Source of the DNA: Chionoecetes opilio
Taxonomy: Eukaryota > Arthropoda > Malacostraca > Decapoda > Majidae
Direction: 5' to 3'
Length of the DNA: 64,000 nt
Assembly: GCA_016584305.1 (NCBI GenBank)
Contig: JACEEZ010013409.1
Span: 1-64,000 of the forward strand
Shown here: piece by piece, positions 11,596 through 21,480 of the stretch
Position numbering within the stretch: position 1 is the stretch's first letter
How the letters are laid out: the number at the start of each line of letters is the position of its first letter
Translations under genes and position numbers: made by a program
Notes under the pieces: model-generated
Told to the model about the DNA's origin: nothing
What the model saw: the letters and a program-made list of their open reading frames with translations, nothing else
Database searches by the model: none

Positions 11596-12149
11596 CCCCG
11601 ATTTCACGATGACTTGTGGTCGTGGAGCCGACTCTGATGAGACGTCACCGTCCATCTCGCCTCCAGACGCAGGCTTTCTACATAGAGACGGCTTTGGTAA
11701 CGCTGTCGGAGCTCAGAGTGAGAGTCACACACAGATAACAGCTGGGGAGAATAGCCAGAGTTCCTGACAAGAGAGAGGGGCAGAGTTTGGTCTCAGGAAA
11801 TGTAACAAGAATATTAAGCCTGAAAGGGCCCCAGCTGCGTCCCCCCTCCTTCTCCATGCAACATATACGGTATTTAATACATAGGAAAGAACAGATACCA
11901 GGCTAGCTATTGGTCTATATCGAGGGTATCTGCTGAACTACATACTACTAACTATCAACTACATGTTGAGGACAGTTGGGAAAAAGGATACCATGTCCCT
12001 AAAGAAGATAGGAAACATGCAAGTTCGTAGTGAAGAATGATAGGATATGAAGTATGCTAACTACAACTACCGCTAACACCAATCGATCCGGGGGACTATA
12101 ATATGAATTCGCAGGGCACTATCAAAACCCATTTACTTTACAGTACGCG
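11596..12149. other. Shared spacer, copy 2
   Basis: Homologous to 9206-9880. No gene was recognised. Confidence 0.5.
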
Positions 12150-12870
12150 TCAAGTCTGTTTTTAAATAAAGTTATTGTGCTGGGTTCGACAACATTAGCT
12201 GGTAATTACTTCCATCGATTGACAACTCTAACATTGAAATTATTCCTTCGGAGATCTGTGATGAAACGTTGACCGTTCAGTTTTAAACCCTCGTTTCTTG
12301 TTGTCACTTGAGGAGAAAGCTCGAATAGGTTCTCTTGATTAATGACATCAAATCCTTTAACGATCTTAAAGGTTTCTATCAAGTCCCCACGGATTCTACG
12401 ATCCTTTAAGGAAAACATATTAAGTTTCCGCAGTCTCTCTTCATAAGATAAATTTCAGAGATGGAATTAGTTTGGTTGCTCTTCTTTGAACTGATTCCTA
12501 TTTAGCTTGATCTTTTACGAAACAAGGCGACCAGAATTGAACGGCATATTCTAAGTGCGGCCTAACCAAGGACGTGTATAATTGTGTCATTACTTTCGGA
12601 GTTTTATGTTCAAAGTTGCGTTTAATGAAGCCCAACATCATATTCGCCTTTTTACTGGCAGCCAGGCAATGCGTACTGGCTTTAAGATTGTTACTGATAA
12701 TGACACCTAATTCCTTTTCCTGCTGTACTTCAGTTAGCGATTTTTTTTGCATTTGATAGTTATATTTGAGGTTATCGTTGCCTATATGCATTACTTTACA
12801 TTTATTGGAATTGAATTTTAATAGCCATTTATCACTCCAATCTGATAGTTTGTCGAGATCACGTTGTATG
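12150..12870 (-). pseudogene. 5'-truncated LINE: thumb and C-terminus of a reverse transcriptase, copy 2
   Basis: This is the best preserved of four copies. Two minus-strand frames cover most of it. At 12791-12498 come MHIGN, then EKELGVIISNNLK, NMMLGFIKRNF and LVRPHLEYAVQFWSP, typical of the RT thumb of jockey/CR1-like LINEs. At 12418-12206 come RRIRGDLIETFKIVKGFDVI and RVVNRW, the usual C-terminal segment. The element stops at 12870, just downstream of where the catalytic FADD box would lie, so it was 5'-truncated on insertion and cannot make an active enzyme. Its truncated end abuts a (GGA)n tract. A copy sits at the same place in every unit, so the insertion predates the unit duplications. 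Confidence 0.85.
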
Positions 12871-13135
12871 AGGAGGAGGAGGAGAGAGGAAGGAGGAGGA
12901 GGAGGAGAGACAAGGCAGGAAGGAAAGAAGCAAATGGATTACTTAACGTGAGAGAGAGAGAGAGAGGAAATGGGTTAAGGCTCTAGTATTACTCTCTAGT
13001 AGTCTATTAGTCTCTAGTATTATTTCTAACATTCAAGTGTTGTGTCTAGTACTCTTCTTAACTTAGATTTTTTGTTCTCATTTTTATTTGATGAAAAATA
13101 AACCGAAAAATTTACATCAAGGAATCTTTTCTTAT
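12871..13135. repeat. GGA and GA microsatellites and flank, copy 2
   Basis: An imperfect (GGA)n from 12871 to 12907, (GA)n at 12951-12965, and a TCTAGTATTA-rich stretch up to the TTA microsatellite. Confidence 0.85.
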
Positions 13136-13293
13136 CTTATTATTATTATTATTATTATTGTTGTTATTATTATTATTATCATTGTTATTATTATTGTTAT
13201 TATTATTATTATTATAATTTTTATTATTGTTATTATTATTATTATTGTTGTTGTTGTTGTTGTTCCCTATAGGCTTTTTTGTATTTTGAATGC

Positions 13294-13333
<40 letters not shown>

Positions 13334-13335
13334 TG
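13136..13335. repeat. (TTA)n/(TTG)n then (AAT)n microsatellite
   Basis: Bases 13136-13264 are TTA triplets with TTG and ATC variants. After CCCTATAGGCTTTTTTGTATTTTGAATG the strand switches to (AAT)n at 13298-13333, so the two tracts are near complements and can pair. The open frames seen here are homopolymeric Ile/Asn and are not genes. Confidence 0.95.
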
Positions 13336-13499
13336 TATTCTCACCCGAAGGCATACAAGAAAAACAACATAATATATATAGACGGCCTAAGCAGATTATT
13401 TACTCATTATAAACAAACGAATGCAAAGGCCTAATATACATAATATACATAAAATATATACATAATATACATACATATCTATCACGTATATACGCCCTC
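13336..13499. other. AT-rich spacer with TATACATAA repeats
   Basis: Short repeats of ATATACATAA at about 13433-13472. No gene. Confidence 0.6.
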
Positions 13500-14803
13500 A
13501 TTAACCCCTTGAGACCCAGAACGTAATTTCCATTGTAATTTGTATACCATTAGACGATTTTTAGTGACTATAAGCAATGTTTTATAGCTATGACCTGTTT
13601 AGTATCCTTGGGCCAGATGCTGAGAGTGAGCTAGGGCGCCCTATCCACTAGGGCGCCTGTGGTAAGGCGAAACGCCCTCCCACCGCAATGCTCAGTCGAG
13701 ATTGCTGCCTTAGTGGCACCGCTAAAGGCGCTGAAAACTAAGGCATGGTCAGACCCTGACTTAGTGAGCTGCTGTGGGCCTTTGACAGACATTCATCTTC
13801 TGTTTATAAAGCAAATACAGCCTTGTTTCAGTTCCTACAACGTAACAATTGGTGTTTACGTATTAATAGTGTTGCAAGGTGTGTATGAATTGATCGTGCA
13901 AGACTAATGCGGCATTATAGGGTGTTATATGCTGGTGATAAGAAATGTTGTGTTGTGTGTTGGTTAGGGGCGGGCGGCGGGCGGCGGGCGGCAGGTGCTC
14001 CGCCCGCACTAAAATATTGTACTATTATACGGTATTATCATACTACCAGATGATATTTAGGACAGCTGAACCTACCATCATCTTCACGAGACATTAGTGC
14101 ATATCATGAATGTATAAAAATTGCATTAAACTATACCTATAATAAGATAACGAGAGCAAAATGAAATCGTGTATAAACTTTTTTTCACCTTTTTTTATTA
14201 ATCTTCTCCTTATTCCTGGAATGTTGCTTGCATTAAATTTTCACTCACTGTCCCGGAATCGGCACACCCTAACGATTATCATGGTGTATGGCACGTCCCA
14301 ATGCAAAAATATATAAGTGGTCAAAACCTGCGTTGAACGTCAAACTTGTGATGAAACAGCTTTTGGCGGGGGAGAGCGGTGTGTCCTTGCCATAAGTGCT
14401 TGGTTAGGGAGGGAGGGACAACATTCCTTGCTTCAGCAGAGACGTGTTCAAGCCTTGTGATTGGTCGAAGCTGCCTAAGCAGCGCTCAGATAGGCAACGT
14501 GATTTGCTAGTAGGATTCTCGGACCACGCCCACGCCATAGGCTTTGGAGGTGTAAGGCAGTGCAAAAGCGCCTGAACTTTCGACTGTACATGGGCTTTAG
14601 TCGGTGCCTTAGCCGGGCCGTTACAAAAGCGCCTGAAGACGGGTAAGGCGCTCTTTTCGCCTTACCTCTATGGCACTTCTCAGCATCTCCCCCCTTGTCC
14701 ACTAACTCATGTGGTATATTCAGTGACTTTTTGTTATTTTATGGCTCCACAACAGACTATTTTATATAGCCAAGGAAAGATCTGGGCGTGAAGGGGCTAA
14801 ATG
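13500..14803. mobile_element. Candidate non-autonomous DNA element with inverted ends
   Basis: The left end ATTAACCCCTTGAGACCCAG and the reverse complement of the right end (TTTAGCCCCTTCACGCCCAG) match at most positions. Further in, AGATGCTGAGA occurs near 13616 and its reverse complement TCTCAGCATCT near 14676, each next to TAAGGCG-type sequence, so the arms extend about 200 bp with gaps. The interior contains (GGCGGGC)n at 13970-13990 and no convincing coding frame. Superfamily and target duplication are undetermined. Confidence 0.6.
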
Positions 14804-15107
14804 GTGTTGCTATTATTACACCTACAGTACCCTCCCGAGTTTCCCGATCCTCCAGTTTCACGCAGAGTCCTAAATTCTTACCATCCCGACTTTCGTGCAT
14901 TATCTCCCCGAGTTTTGTGCTGTTTCGTACAATTGGTATCTTTATTTATTACATTTGTGCCTATATTTGGTTGAAAACTATTACTCATATGATACTATTA
15001 AAACTATTAAGACTATTTGTAATCAAGAGAGGTAGTAATAGTCTATATTTGTTGTTCTAACTAATGAATGGTAGTTATAGTTAGGGTAATGGTAGCTGAA
15101 AATGGGT

Positions 15108-15111
<4 letters not shown>
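14804..15111. other. Unassigned spacer
   Basis: Moderately AT-rich sequence without repeats shared elsewhere in the window. A 90-codon plus-strand frame at 14788-15060 has no recognisable motif. Confidence 0.3.
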
Positions 15112-15509
<398 letters not shown>

Positions 15510-15787
15510 TTAAAATTAATTAGAACCATGCATAAATTAGCGTTAACTAAATAAATAAAATCATCAATCAGTTAATTTTTCCAGTTGATGAGGTTATTTA
15601 TTTAGTCAACGCTAATTTATTCATGGTGCTAATTCATTTATCAGAAAACGAAATATATAAGTAAATAAATAACATCATCAATCGGGAAAATTACCCGATT
15701 GATGATTTTATTTATTTAACGCTAATTTATGCATGGTTCTAATTCATTTATCAGATAACGAAGTATAGCAATGGAAAGCTAATAAAA
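15510..15787. repeat. Foldback element, interrupted copy 3, left part
   Basis: It holds AACCATGCATAAATTAGCGTTAACTAA followed by CATCATCAATC and its complements, as in the inner arms of the other foldbacks, with the central hairpin partly duplicated. It runs up to GAAAGCTAATAAAAT and then stops. The expected continuation (TTCCGCTT...) resumes at 17947, so the 15788-17946 element was inserted into this copy. Confidence 0.75.
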
Positions 15788-15888
15788 TGGACCCTACCCA
15801 TAACTACGTCACGGTTTGTTTACATCGGTGCATTGTGGGGATAAGGCGGGGTCGCCGCGGGTGGACCTACGAAGGGAAAACTACGGCG

Positions 15889-16049
15889 ATGGAAGAATTT
15901 AGAGTTATTTTGCGCGAAATTGATATTCCAGGTGCTATATTACTGTGCTCTGTTCTCGCTGACAACACTATAGAGAAGACCTGAGGTAATGGCTGATGTG
16001 CAGAGGCTTCTAAACCAAGAAAACAGTCATAACAGAGCCTCGTCAAAAG
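15889..16049 (+). pseudogene. Exon-like sequence of unknown protein (first coding exon?)
   Basis: ATG at 15889 opens MEEFRVILREIDIPGA, followed by an acidic/Leu-rich segment. A one-base slip at about 15981 (EKT, then stop) separates it from a compatible continuation (VMADVQRLLNQENSHNRA) ending at CAAAAG followed by GTAAGCA, a good donor-like site at 16050. Reworked copies of the same sequence occur at 17505-17670 (plus) and 17672-17946 (minus), with words such as GATATTCCAGGTG, GAGAAGACCTG and GGCTTCTAAACC preserved. I do not recognise the protein. It may be a captured host exon or the first exon of the element's own gene. Confidence 0.45.
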
Positions 16050-16099
16050 GTAAGCAACTGGTAGGTACGTAATGTGTCCCTACCACTTGCTTACTTCTT

Positions 16100-16556
16100 A
16101 ATGAAATTATGCGTCGGAAACACGTAATTAAAGAGTTGTGTAGGGGGGGTAAAATTTCCTAGATCTAGGGTAATTTCCTTATATCTAGAGAAAATTGCCT
16201 AACCAAAATAAACCTAACCTAACCAAAATTAACCTACCCTAGCAGGGGGCTTGACCCACCAATAACCTAACCTAACCAAATCTAACCTAACCTAACCAAA
16301 TCTAACCTATCCTAACCCAACCAAATTTAATCTAACCTAACCTAACCAAATCTAATAGGTTAGATTTAGTTAGGTTAGGTTAGCTTAGGTTAGGTTATCG
16401 GTGGGTCAAGCCCCCTGCTAGGGTAGGTTAACTTTGGTTAGGTTAGGTTTATTTTGGTTAGGCAATTTTCTCTAGATATAAGGAAATTACCCTACATCTA
16501 GGAAATGTTACCCCCCCCTACACAACTCTTTAATTACGTGTTTCCGACGCATAATT
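16100..16556. repeat. Inner palindrome of about 457 bp
   Basis: The left arm reads ATTATGCGTCGGAAACACG then TAATTAAAGAGTTGTGTAGG, and the right arm is its reverse complement, ending CGTGTTTCCGACGCATAAT. The arms include CCCTAGCAGGGGGCTTGACCC and its inverse. The centre is near 16350 inside CCTAACC/GGTTAGG repeats. Confidence 0.9.
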
Positions 16557-17045
16557 TGTTCCCCACCCGAAAACCCCGCATTCCCACAGGTCCCCAAACT
16601 TGTTTGGGGGAAGTGGGAGAGTATGGGCAAACACTAGAAATTTACCGTCATTTCGCCCAAGGTGGTTCATTCCATTTCTGCCAGAGGAAGATATAGTTAC
16701 ATGACTCCGTGACATGGATCGTGTGGGCGAATTGACTTTAGAGTGGGCGAATTGACTCTTATATGTGGGCGAATTGACTTACATGTGGACGAAATGTCTT
16801 GTGGGCGAAATGACGAAAATTGCCTAACCAAAATAAACCTAACTTAACCAAAATTAACCTACCCTAGCAGGGGGCTTGACCCACCGATATGCTAACCTAA
16901 CCAAATCTAACCTAAGCTAACCTAACCTAACCAAATCTAACCTATCCTAACCAAATCTAATCTAACCTAACCTAACCAAATCTAACCTAAACTACCCAAA
17001 TCTAACCTAGCCTAACCTAACCAAAACAAATCTAACCAAAACCTC
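16200..17045. repeat. Degenerate (CCTAA)n, arthropod-telomere-like, with ACCAAAT interruptions
   Basis: Blocks of AACCTAACCTAACCAAATCT occur at 16200-16350, in inverse orientation at 16355-16460, and again at 16820-17040. (TTAGG)n is the common arthropod telomere repeat. Here the units are interrupted and flanked by unique sequence, so this is an interspersed minisatellite and not a chromosome end. Confidence 0.85.
16708..16815. repeat. Minisatellite GTGGGCGAATTGAC, about five units
   Basis: Units at about 16718, 16742, 16765, 16793 and 16800 share TGGGCGAA(A/T)TGAC with variable spacing. Related units recur at 17116-17165 and, more worn, at 770-880. Confidence 0.8.
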
Positions 17046-17504
17046 CTAGTGGGGGGTTGGGGGTTCGACACACAAACAAATATAACTAACCTCCTAGTCC
17101 ATATAGACTCCATAGTGTGGGCGAAATGACCTAGGTGTGGCGAAAGGCATGTGGGCGAAATGACCGGATACCAACCTAACCATTACTGGGCGAGTTCTCC
17201 GTTTTGTGTAGGGAAAAAAATATGGGTAGACGCTACCATGCGGGCCCATGAGGCAAGGATGGGAATGTCCCGTGGTATGAAACTGTTTAGGTGGAGTAAT
17301 AAGAAAAATCAAAGAAAAAGGTTGGTGATGTTGGTATGGGACCAAGAGTATTCATTGGCTCGTAAAAGTAACATTTAAACCATGATGTAGCACTACTTTT
17401 ATGGGGAAAAGAAAAACAAAAGGAACTCAATTAAAAGGTATTTTAATACTATCAAACATGAATATGTACAACCTACAAGAGAAGACTACGACGAGAAAAA
17501 AATT

Positions 17505-17946
17505 CGAGTGTTTTGGGCGAAATTGATATTCCAGGTGTATATTTCCGGCTCGCTGAAACATAGAGAAGACCTGGGGTGAGGGTTTGATGTGCAAAGGGCT
17601 TCTAAACCGGGAAAAACAGTCCAGCAGAGTCTCTTTAAAGAAGTAAGCAAGGGTGGGGGACACTTTACGTACCTACCAGTTGTTTCCCTTTTGACGAGGC
17701 TTGTTAGACTGTTTTTTTTGGGTTTTAGAGCCTCTGCACATCGCCATTCCCTCGGGTTTTCTCTAAGTTTTGTCACGAGAACAGGCACAGTAATATAGCC
17801 CGGGAATATCAATTTTTCGCGCAAAATAACTAAATTCTTCCATCGCCAGTTTTCCCTTCGTAGGTCCACCCGCGGCGACCCCCCCTTATCCCACAATGCA
17901 CCGATGTAAAAACCGTGACGTAGTTATGTCTGGGGCCCATTTCGCT
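17505..17946. repeat. Inverted pair of the exon-like sequence
   Basis: Bases 17505-17670 repeat the exon-like sequence in plus orientation (GCGAAATTGATATTCCAGG then GAGAAGACCTGGGGT). Bases 17672-17946 carry it inverted, out to the TIR-like right end. A minus-strand frame of 136 codons here (17896-17486) begins in the inverted exon but passes into the other arm, so it is not a natural protein. Confidence 0.65.
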
Positions 17947-18289
17947 TTATTGATCCCTTCATGATAAAAGTGACTCGCAAAGTTTTAAAGGCGAAAAGTT
18001 TAAGTGAAATTCAGTTCATGATATTTCTTTAGTGTTGTTTAAAGGGATTTTTTTTGCGTGTTTTCTGTTTTTTATTTTATAATATTATAGAAAAAATCAT
18101 TACGAAGATTACAGTATATCATATATACTGATAAACCAGTCTATATGAAAAATCCATAGACCATATAGGTGTCTTGCACTGACGTCCATCTAGGTCTTAA
18201 AACCAAATGCCGCCCCTCGGAGCGAGCGGGGGGACCAACAAAATCCACTTTCCGCCCGGTTGCCAGCTTATGGTAAATTTTTCCCCCAT
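17947..18289. repeat. Foldback copy 3, right part, and short spacer
   Basis: Continues the interrupted foldback (GGCGAAAAGTTTAAG, TTTCTTTAGTGT, ATTACAGTATATC, CTGATAAACCAG) to about 18145. Bases 18146-18289 are unassigned. Confidence 0.65.
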
Positions 18290-18815
18290 AAAATAGTTAC
18301 AGTATAAAAGGGATACTGTTGTCTTCGGAAAAGTTTGTTCTATATTACAAAAAAAAAACCGAAAAACACACTAAAGAAAGGCCATTATGAGACTCAAAAA
18401 AAATGCATAACACAAAACCCAGCTCCCATTAATATTGCTCATAAATTTTTTTAATGGAGAATATCAATAGAAGCGGAATTTCATTGCTTCCCTTTATTAT
18501 TTCGTTATCTGAAAAATAATTTGCAGCATGTAAAATTTGCGTTAATAAAAAATAAACCATCAATCGGGGAAAAATTTCCCATTTTTATTATGTATTTATT
18601 AGTTAAGCTAATTTTGCAGGTTCTAATTCATTCATCAGATTAAAGAAAAAAAAAAATATTTATAGAAAACTAATAAAATTCCGCTTCTATTTAATTTTCC
18701 CCTGTAAAATATTTTTGAGCAAAAATTAAATGGGAGTGGCGCTGGTAAATATTAAGTCGCATATTTTTTGAGATCTCTAAGGGCCTTTTTTTAGTGTGTT
18801 TTATGTTTTTGGTAA
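18290..18815. repeat. Foldback element, copy 4
   Basis: The arms are recognisable by TGTCTTCGGAAAAGTTTGTTCT, AATATCAATAGAAGCGGAATTT and their complements, centred near 18575 (CATCAATCGGGG...TTTCCC). It is more degraded than copies 1 and 2. Confidence 0.75.
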
Positions 18816-19083
18816 GGACAGGAAAATAGAGGTGAAAGGGTAGGAGTAGGGATGGCGGGCCAGGCCTGTAGCTTGGTAGAGAAAAAAAGGGAAACTATGA
18901 ACACTTGATAATAGAGTGGGCAGATAGAGCAGGAGGGAGGCTGATACAGCCATATTTGGAGTGATAGGGTCGGTGAATGGGATAGGAGGATACACGAGGT
19001 GGGGGGGGAATCCTTACTTTCTAGGACTGTAGGGATAAGAAGAGAGAAGGAAAAAAGTAGAAATAACAAGGTATAATAACACA
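18816..19083. other. Segment preceding SINE, shared with 43695-43997
   Basis: AAGGACAG, GGCGGGCCAGGCCTGTAGC, GAACACTTGATAATAGAGTG and GGATAGGAGGATACACGAGG occur here and, with small changes, in unit 2. Its position between a foldback end and the SINE is the same in both. Confidence 0.6.
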
Positions 19084-19335
19084 GGATCCGGGTGTAGGGG
19101 AAGCACGCTCATTCAAACCCAGAAGTCCCGGGTTTTAATCCCCCGGCGGAGCGGAAACAGAAAAGAAACGGGTGTTTCCTTAAAAACCAAGCCCCCGTAC
19201 CCAGAAGGAATGGGTCCCCGGGTGTTAGCCGGGGGTTTTTGGCCCGCCTCCCCGGGGGGGGTTCCCCAAACTAAACATTTTTCCCAATGCTGCAGCGGGA
19301 GATCACTATGGCTTGAGGGAAATTTTCCCCTAAAC
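19084..19335 (+). mobile_element. tRNA-derived SINE, unit 1 copy
   Basis: The first roughly 72 bp resemble a tRNA: acceptor start TCCGGGTGTAGGGG (A box region), a CATTCAAACC loop that in the other copy reads ATTCACCAAACC, and GGGTTTTAATCCCC (B box region, compare GGTTCGAATCC). The unworn form would resemble tRNA-Val(CAC), but this is inference. The tRNA-unrelated body includes AATGGGTCCCCGGGTGTTAG and CCCAATGCTGCAGC. RNA polymerase III would have transcribed the parent element. The other copy is at 43998. Confidence 0.65.
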
Positions 19336-19654
19336 AAACAAAAAAAAAACAAAAAGGTGTTTTTTAAAGCAGGCTTGGGAAAAAAAAAATTTCGTGGATT
19401 TTAGAAGACGTATAGGAGGGGAGTTTAAGGAGGGGTATGTCTGTGTTAAAAATGCCCTGTTGTGCCTTTTCCCTTCCCAAAAAAAGGTGGGCAAAAGGGG
19501 GAAAGAAAGGGGGTCCCGGGAAAAAAAGGGGCCAAAGGGGGAAGAAGTGGGAGGGGGAAAAAAAAAGGGGGAATATGTTTTAAAGTTCGACCCCGAGTTG
19601 ACAGACGATCTCCCAAAAACCCCGGATAAATAAGAGAACAGGTCACAAGAAGAA
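19336..19654. other. Spacer with about two units of the 37-bp purine-rich satellite
   Basis: Bases 19484-19570 contain GGGCAAAAGGGGGAAAGAAAGG and CAAAGGGGGAAGAAGTGGGAGG, matching the repeat unit that is expanded in unit 2 at 45180-46875. The rest has no recognised gene and ends in (AGA)n at about 19650-19665. Confidence 0.55.
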
Positions 19655-21480
19655 GAAGAAGAGGAGCCGGGCTTTCCCTATGTTCTTTTTTTGCGCGGCA
19701 GAGATGGGGTCCCAGTAAAGGTTCGTTGTACACAAGCTGTTTTGTACACAAGCTGTTTCGTACAAACCCCATACTCCCTACAACAGCAACCCCTTTTGAG
19801 GTTTTTAAAATCAAAACAAGAAAAATTTTTTTTGCTTTGAAAAAAAATTCCCCACCTTTCACAAAGGGCCACAAAAGGTAGCTTTTTGGGGGAAAAAATT
19901 TAAAAATTTGTTAAATGCTTATTGCAAAAAGGTATCAGGGGAAAAGGGTTTCTGAAAAAAATTTTTTAAAATAAAACCCAAGATGACCCTCCTAGGCCCT
20001 AAACTAAGAAAGTTACTTTCAAATAGAAGTTCCCCCTTTTGGGCATATTTTGGGTTTATAAAAATAGGATTTTTTGTGCCCCGAAAAAAATTTTGGAATC
20101 ATGAAAAAACTCATGGGTTGGGTTAGGTTTGGGGGTTGGGTTTAAAGGTTAGGTTGGGTTGGGTTTTCATTAAAAAAAAAGGGTTTTTGGGTTTGGGGTT
20201 TCTTTTTTTTTTTTTTTTTTTTTTTTTTTGGTTTTTGGTTTGCCCCAAAAAAAAAACTAGCACCATTGGGGAAACAAAAAATTTATTTTTAGGCCAAGAA
20301 AAAGGTTAGTGGTGTCTCGGGAAAACGAACTTTAAAAACTCTCCTCCATAATTCCCAAAAAAAAACAAACAGAACCGAAACAAAACAAGAAATAAAAAAA
20401 AACAGGGGGCATTGACATCGATTAAGATAGCCTGAAAAATTTGGGTTGCTACTGAAAAAAAAACTTATCAAATTCAAACCAATATAGAGGGAAACAAATA
20501 AAAAGAAACTTATTTTATTATTTTCAAGTTTAAATTTTTCACTCCCCTTTCAGCAAAATTGACGAGCTTTTTGGCGACCGGTCCCCCCCCGAAAAAACCA
20601 ATTCCATTTCCGGGAATGTACGTGTTTTTCAAAAAATTTTCCCGGGGAATTTTCGAAAATTGTTTCTCCCCAACGAGTTGAGGGGTAAATGTGTGACACG
20701 TAAAAAAAATCATGTGTAAGCTCGTGAATCCAGGAAAAAAAAAAAAAAACTGATTTCTTAGGGGGTTAAATAACAAAACTTTTGGCTAAAATTTTCCCAA
20801 ATTTCGATGAAAAAAAAAAAAACCGGCTGAGTTGAAATGTTGAAAAAATTTTGTAAAAGGGCGTAAAAACCCGGGAGGAATTTTGCAAAATTACCTACAA
20901 AAGGGTTTGGGAGGGAACTGTGTAAACCGCCCTTGTAGCAGCATTTAAGTAGCAGTGGTAGTATTTAGTAGAAAGTAGCAGTAGGGGTAGTTAGTGTAGT
21001 AGTGGTGAGGGGGGTGAAAGTCAGTTCGTACTCAAGTTTTTTTCGTCCCACCAGTAGATCGTAAAACCAAAAAGTTGTTTCATAGTTATTGAAACCGTAG
21101 TCGTTTCGTACCCAAAAAGTTTTTTCTTTACACTCAGCTCAGAGTTGAACTTGTTTTACTGGGGTTTCCCGAAAGGGCCCACCACGGGTTTATGTACGAA
21201 AAAACTAAAAAATCAGTGAGGGAAAAAAACTCAAAAAAAACCGGGTACGAAAAAAACTTTGATAATTATGGAAAAAAGATTTTCCCACGTTCGTTTTCAG
21301 GGGACAAAAACTATTTTTTCTTGACCTACAATGGGGTTTTGGGTAAAAATTTTGGAAGGAAAAAACCCCTTCCCCCCCTATCTTTTTTTTCTTCCCCCCC
21401 TAGCCAACAAGCCTGGGGAACTGGCGGGAATACGGGGTTTTTGGGTGGGGGGGGAAACAAAAATAATGATTTATGGCTCC
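19655..21480. repeat. Interspersed repeat with TTTCGTACAC minisatellite, unit 1 copy
   Basis: It shares with 53429-54440 the order GCGCGGCAGAGATGGGGT, several TACACAAGCTGTTT(C/T)GTACA units, TGAGGTT, a GTAGCAGTGGTAGTA tract (20935-21005), CCAAAAAGTTGTTTC, GAAACCGTAGTCGTTTCGTAC, and ACGTTCGTTTTCAG. The middle has poly(T), GGGTTAGGTT-like and G/A-rich stretches with many homopolymer expansions. No protein is recognised; internal frames are low complexity. Confidence 0.7.

Larger units (their letters stand above)
8600..13380. repeat. Tandem duplication: 8.6-11.05 kb repeated as 11.05-13.38 kb
   Basis: The order foldback, spacer, minus-strand LINE fragment, GGA tract, GA tract and TTA microsatellite occurs twice in direct orientation. 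The junction lies near 11040-11062, where the (TTA)n tract of the first copy runs into TATTATCAA inside the left arm of the second foldback. The first copy differs from the second mostly by inserted single bases and homopolymer expansion. It may be a genuine duplication or an assembly join of an uncorrected read with a corrected one. Confidence 0.75.
15788..17946. mobile_element. Composite foldback element with exon-like arms, inserted in a foldback element
   Basis: The left end reads GGACCCTACCCATAACTACG and the right end, reverse-complemented, GGGCCCCAGACATAACTACG, followed in both arms by GTCACGG and CATCGGTGCATTGTGGGATAAGG-type sequence. Flanks AATAAAAT and ATTTCGCTT rejoin to the uninterrupted foldback sequence. 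Inside are an inner palindrome (16100-16556), telomere-like CCTAA repeats, a GTGGGCGAAATGAC minisatellite, and three versions of an exon-like sequence. A transposase was not recognised. The ends are seen directly; the status as one mobile unit is inference. Confidence 0.65.

Noticed and set aside
13088..13372. Open frames of about 80-94 codons made of Ile/Val or Asn runs
   Set aside because: Translation of (TTA)n/(AAT)n microsatellite.
16200..17045. A true telomere or chromosome end
   Set aside because: CCTAA units are interrupted, inverted and flanked by unique sequence on both sides.
17486..17896. 136-codon minus-strand frame
   Set aside because: Runs through both arms of an inverted pair, so only its first part corresponds to the exon-like sequence.
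19084..19155. A functional tRNA-Val gene
   Set aside because: Stems are mismatched in both copies and the head is attached to a SINE body, so it is tRNA-derived and not a tRNA gene.
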